NCBI GenBank assembly: GCA_012961645.1
Contig: DTYY01000216.1
Span: forward strand, 1-7,230
Origin: Methanosarcinales archaeon
GTDB taxonomy: Archaea > Halobacteriota > Methanosarcinia > Methanosarcinales > Methanogasteraceae
DNA: 7,230 nucleotides
Direction: 5' to 3'
Positions 5,009 through 7,230 of this stretch are shown here, one piece after another; position 1 is the stretch's first letter, and each line of letters begins with the position of its first letter. Under the pieces are notes generated by a model. The model was not told the DNA's origin, made no database searches, and was given only the letters and a program-made list of their open reading frames with translations. Both the position numbers and the translations under genes were made by a program.

Positions 5009-6669
5009 AACCTTGCCCTCAAACCGGTTTTTTCAAAGTACATGACCTCATCCTCCTCCTTCACCACTGAAAATCCATTTCTGCGATACATATTGATTGC
5101 ATTCCCCATACGCACGTCTGTCTTGAGTATGACCGTTGAATAATTCTCTTCTGCAAATTTCAAAGCCCAGGTGAAGAGTGCTCTCCCAAAACCCTTGCCT
5201 CTGAAGTCATTTCTCACGTAGATTCGCTTTATCTCGCATTTCTCGTCATCTATCCGTCTCACAGCGCTCGTGCCTATGATCTCGCCATCCAAAACCCCTG
5301 TGTAGAAGATTCCGCGGTTCTGCAGGTAATACTTCTCGATGTCATCCAGATCAAAGTCCTTTGCAGGATCGTACTCAAAACCCTCCTCTCTGAGCACTCC
5401 CAAAACCAGTTCCTTCACTGCAGCGGTCGCATCGATCGCACCGGTCCAAGATCCAGGAAATGTTTCGATTTTCATCCTGAAATAGGCATCCGGCCCTCCA
5501 AGAAAGTCAAGTACGATCGTTTGCAGAATCTCTGTTCCTGTGATGAGCACGTCCTCGTCGATATCAAACCTGCTCGAATGGTTGCCCTCGAGGATCCCTT
5601 TTTCGACGTTCCTTGTCCCGAGCAGAATGTATGTGCCGGGCACCTTCTCCAGATAAAACGCGAAATCCTCGGCTCCGAAGATCGGTTCAGCCTCGCAGTC
5701 GACCTCTGGAAACTTTTTCTTCAGTGCGGCACCCACAGCATCCGTGAATGCTTCATCGTTCACAAGCACAGGGTAGCCATGGGTCAAATCGAGATCGTAC
5801 GTGGGGAGGTCTGCGACCCCGTCCTTCCTGTACGTATCCATCAGAGCCTCGAGCGTCTGCTTAATCGTCCTCTCAATCGTCTCTGTGTCTTGATCATCGA
5901 ATGTTCGGAAGCTTCCGAGCATATCCACCTCATCAGGCGTCCTGTTGAACTGTGCACCCCCGCTTATCCTGCCGATTCCAAGGACGTACCTCGCCGGATC
6001 GATTCTGCTCTTTACCCGGGCGTTTATGGCGCGGATGAAATCCGATGCGATGAGGATCGGATCGATGCACTCCTCGGGGTTGGAATGATGACCCCCTTTA
6101 CCGGTGATCTTTATGGAGAAGACGTTTGAGCTTGCCATGAACCTGCCCGGTCGAAACGCAATTCTTCCAAGATCGGTGTAACCAAAGATATGTATCCCGA
6201 TGATCGCGTCCACACCATCAAGCCCCCCATCCTCAACCACCTGGACGGCACCCCCGGGCGGCTCTTCCTCAGCGGGCTGAAAGATCAGTCTGACGCTTCC
6301 AGGTAGACTCTCGCGCACCTCCTGAAGGATGCGTGCGGCGCCCAGAACAATCGCGATGTGCCCGTCGTGCCCGCATGCGTGCATGATGCCGGCATTCTCA
6401 GAGATGTAATCCCGGTTCAGCGCGGTAGGCTCTTCTGACACCTCGAGCGCATCGATGTCCGCACGAAGCGCGATGCAGGGGTGCTGTGCACTTCCGTGAA
6501 TCGTTGCGACAACTCCGGTCTCTGCTATCTTCTCTGGATCGATTCCAAGGTCATTTAAGGTTTTTATGATCTTCTCCTGCGTCTTGAACTCCTTGAAACT
6601 GAGTTCGGGTTCCCTGTGAAATTCACGCCGGACCTGAATGATCCAGTCTTTGAGGGGGAGGAGGGTCAT
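5005..6669 (-). CDS. M20D amidohydrolase fused to a GNAT N-acetyltransferase
   Basis: This 554-residue protein has two domains. Residues 1 to about 392 are a full-length M20D zinc amidohydrolase (hippurate, IAA-amino acid or N-acyl-amino acid hydrolase type). Likely metal ligands are C99 and H101 (MHACGHDGH), E134/E135 (QPAEEE), H160 (IGIH) and H364 (NHSSRFD). The lid or dimer domain has GKGGHHSNP (190-198), and FGAEDFAFYL (331-340) is typical. It should cleave an N-acyl or amide bond of an amino acid in the cytoplasm; there is no signal peptide. Residues about 399-554 are a GNAT acyltransferase with acetyl-CoA motif A (VRNDFRGKGFGRAL, 485-498) and the usual NAINMYRRNGF (523-533). The domains meet at Met399 (5473-5475), which could have been the start of a free GNAT gene. 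A hydrolase and an acyltransferase in one chain suggest one acyl-amino-acid cycle, but no substrate can be named. GGAG lies 9-10 nt before the ATG at 6669. hemL lies about 100 nt upstream on the same strand. Confidence 0.88.
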   Translation of the reverse strand: MTLLPLKDWIIQVRREFHREPELSFKEFKTQEKIIKTLNDLGIDPEKIAETGVVATIHGSAQHPCIALRADIDALEVSEEPTALNRDYISENAGIMHACGHDGHIAIVLGAARILQEVRESLPGSVRLIFQPAEEEPPGGAVQVVEDGGLDGVDAIIGIHIFGYTDLGRIAFRPGRFMASSNVFSIKITGKGGHHSNPEECIDPILIASDFIRAINARVKSRIDPARYVLGIGRISGGAQFNRTPDEVDMLGSFRTFDDQDTETIERTIKQTLEALMDTYRKDGVADLPTYDLDLTHGYPVLVNDEAFTDAVGAALKKKFPEVDCEAEPIFGAEDFAFYLEKVPGTYILLGTRNVEKGILEGNHSSRFDIDEDVLITGTEILQTIVLDFLGGPDAYFRMKIETFPGSWTGAIDATAAVKELVLGVLREEGFEYDPAKDFDLDDIEKYYLQNRGIFYTGVLDGEIIGTSAVRRIDDEKCEIKRIYVRNDFRGKGFGRALFTWALKFAEENYSTVILKTDVRMGNAINMYRRNGFSVVKEEDEVMYFEKTGLRARL

Positions 6670-6769
6670 GTCTGTTTTCTCCGGGTTGGGTCGAGTTTTT
6701 GTTGGAGTTTGGTCAGTTTTGGTAGATTGCGCAACTTTGGATGGTTTTTCATCGAAAGACTCGAAAACA

Positions 6770-7230
6770 TCATCTCAGATTTGCTGCGTACGCGCCGATC
6801 GTCTTCTCGATATCTCCACTGGTGTGTGCAATGCTCAAGAAATTGGTCTCAAATTGCGAAGGCGGGAGGAAGACTCCGCTTTCAAGCATCCGGCGGAAGA
6901 AACGCAGATATTCTTCCTTATCGCACCTGAGAACATCCTGATAGTTGTGCGGCAGGTCTCCGAAGAATATCTTGAAGAGGCTACCGACCCCCGAAACTGA
7001 GTAGGGCAATTTCAGGTCAGATACGAGATCCTGTAATGCAGAACGGAGTTTATCCCCGCTTACGTCCAGTCTTCGATGAACATCCTCTGATTCGAGCGTA
7101 TCCAGCACGGCAAGCCCTGCAGTCACCGAAATCGGGTTTCCGCTGAAAGTTCCTGCCTGATACACACCGCCCGATGGAGATATCATCTCCATAATCTCTC
7201 TTTTGCCGCCGAAGACCCCAAACGGAAATC
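6770..7230 (-). CDS. hemL: glutamate-1-semialdehyde 2,1-aminomutase, C-terminal part (cut by window edge)
   Basis: The reading frame is open from the right edge (7230) to the TGA at 6770, giving about 152 residues of the C-terminal third of a protein of some 420. [20 protein letters not shown] followed by [16 protein letters not shown] is the HemL signature of this PLP enzyme, and the end ([19 protein letters not shown]) also matches. HemL turns glutamate-1-semialdehyde into 5-aminolevulinate, the last step of the C5 route to haem, sirohaem, F430 and cobamides. The PLP-binding lysine normally lies just N-terminal of GGKREIM and so is outside the window. The in-frame ATG at 7192 is internal and not the start. 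hemL is probably the upstream member of the leftward operon, with about 100 nt before the amidohydrolase fusion. Confidence 0.93.
   Translation of the reverse strand, partial: FPFGVFGGKREIMEMISPSGGVYQAGTFSGNPISVTAGLAVLDTLESEDVHRRLDVSGDKLRSALQDLVSDLKLPYSVSGVGSLFKIFFGDLPHNYQDVLRCDKEEYLRFFRRMLESGVFLPPSQFETNFLSIAHTSGDIEKTIGAYAANLR

Noticed and set aside
5521..6129. 202-residue plus-strand ORF
   Set aside because: It is entirely antisense to the conserved M20D domain.
1..7230. CRISPR array, insertion sequence or rRNA
   Set aside because: I found no regularly spaced repeats, no transposase with terminal repeats and no rRNA-like sequence on either strand.

Overview
The window looks archaeal, most likely a cytochrome-containing member of the Methanomicrobia/Halobacteriota side (a methanogen, or an ANME or Syntrophoarchaeum-like alkane/methane oxidiser). 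The evidence is a homoaconitase-type small subunit with the YLRT specificity loop used in coenzyme B synthesis, an archease, a di-haem membrane cytochrome b, glutamate-1-semialdehyde aminomutase of the C5 haem pathway, dockerin remnants, GTG starts and frequent AGA/AGG/ATA codons. The exact lineage is inference. Two genes look bacterial in origin or distribution: ruvA and an endonuclease V-type glycosylase.

Layout. 1-114: a leader with a perfect hairpin directly before a strong Shine-Dalgarno. 115-2150 (+): a cytochrome b gene overlapping by 4 nt a fused gene, HacB/LeuD joined to a class I SAM methyltransferase. 2157-3185 (-): ruvA followed by archease, convergent with the first operon and separated from it by only 6 nt. 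3186-4678: a gene-poor, partly decayed stretch. It holds one doubtful small ORF, one AT-rich hypothetical protein, and the multiply frameshifted remains of a dockerin-bearing protein whose domains can be read only by switching frames. 4679-7230 (-): an apparent operon running leftward, hemL (cut by the right edge), an M20D amidohydrolase-GNAT acetyltransferase fusion, and an endonuclease V-like gene overlapping the fusion by 4 nt.

How the genes fit together. No single pathway links the window. The first operon pairs a membrane quinone/methanophenazine-type haem b subunit with a coenzyme B synthesis enzyme. The second pairs Holliday-junction processing with RNA-ligase maturation. The third combines tetrapyrrole synthesis, acyl-amino-acid metabolism and DNA repair. 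The most notable points are two gene fusions that each carry an in-frame start codon exactly at the joint, the decayed dockerin gene, and a glycosylase whose N-terminal amine is kept in register with T4 endonuclease V although the catalytic threonine is missing.
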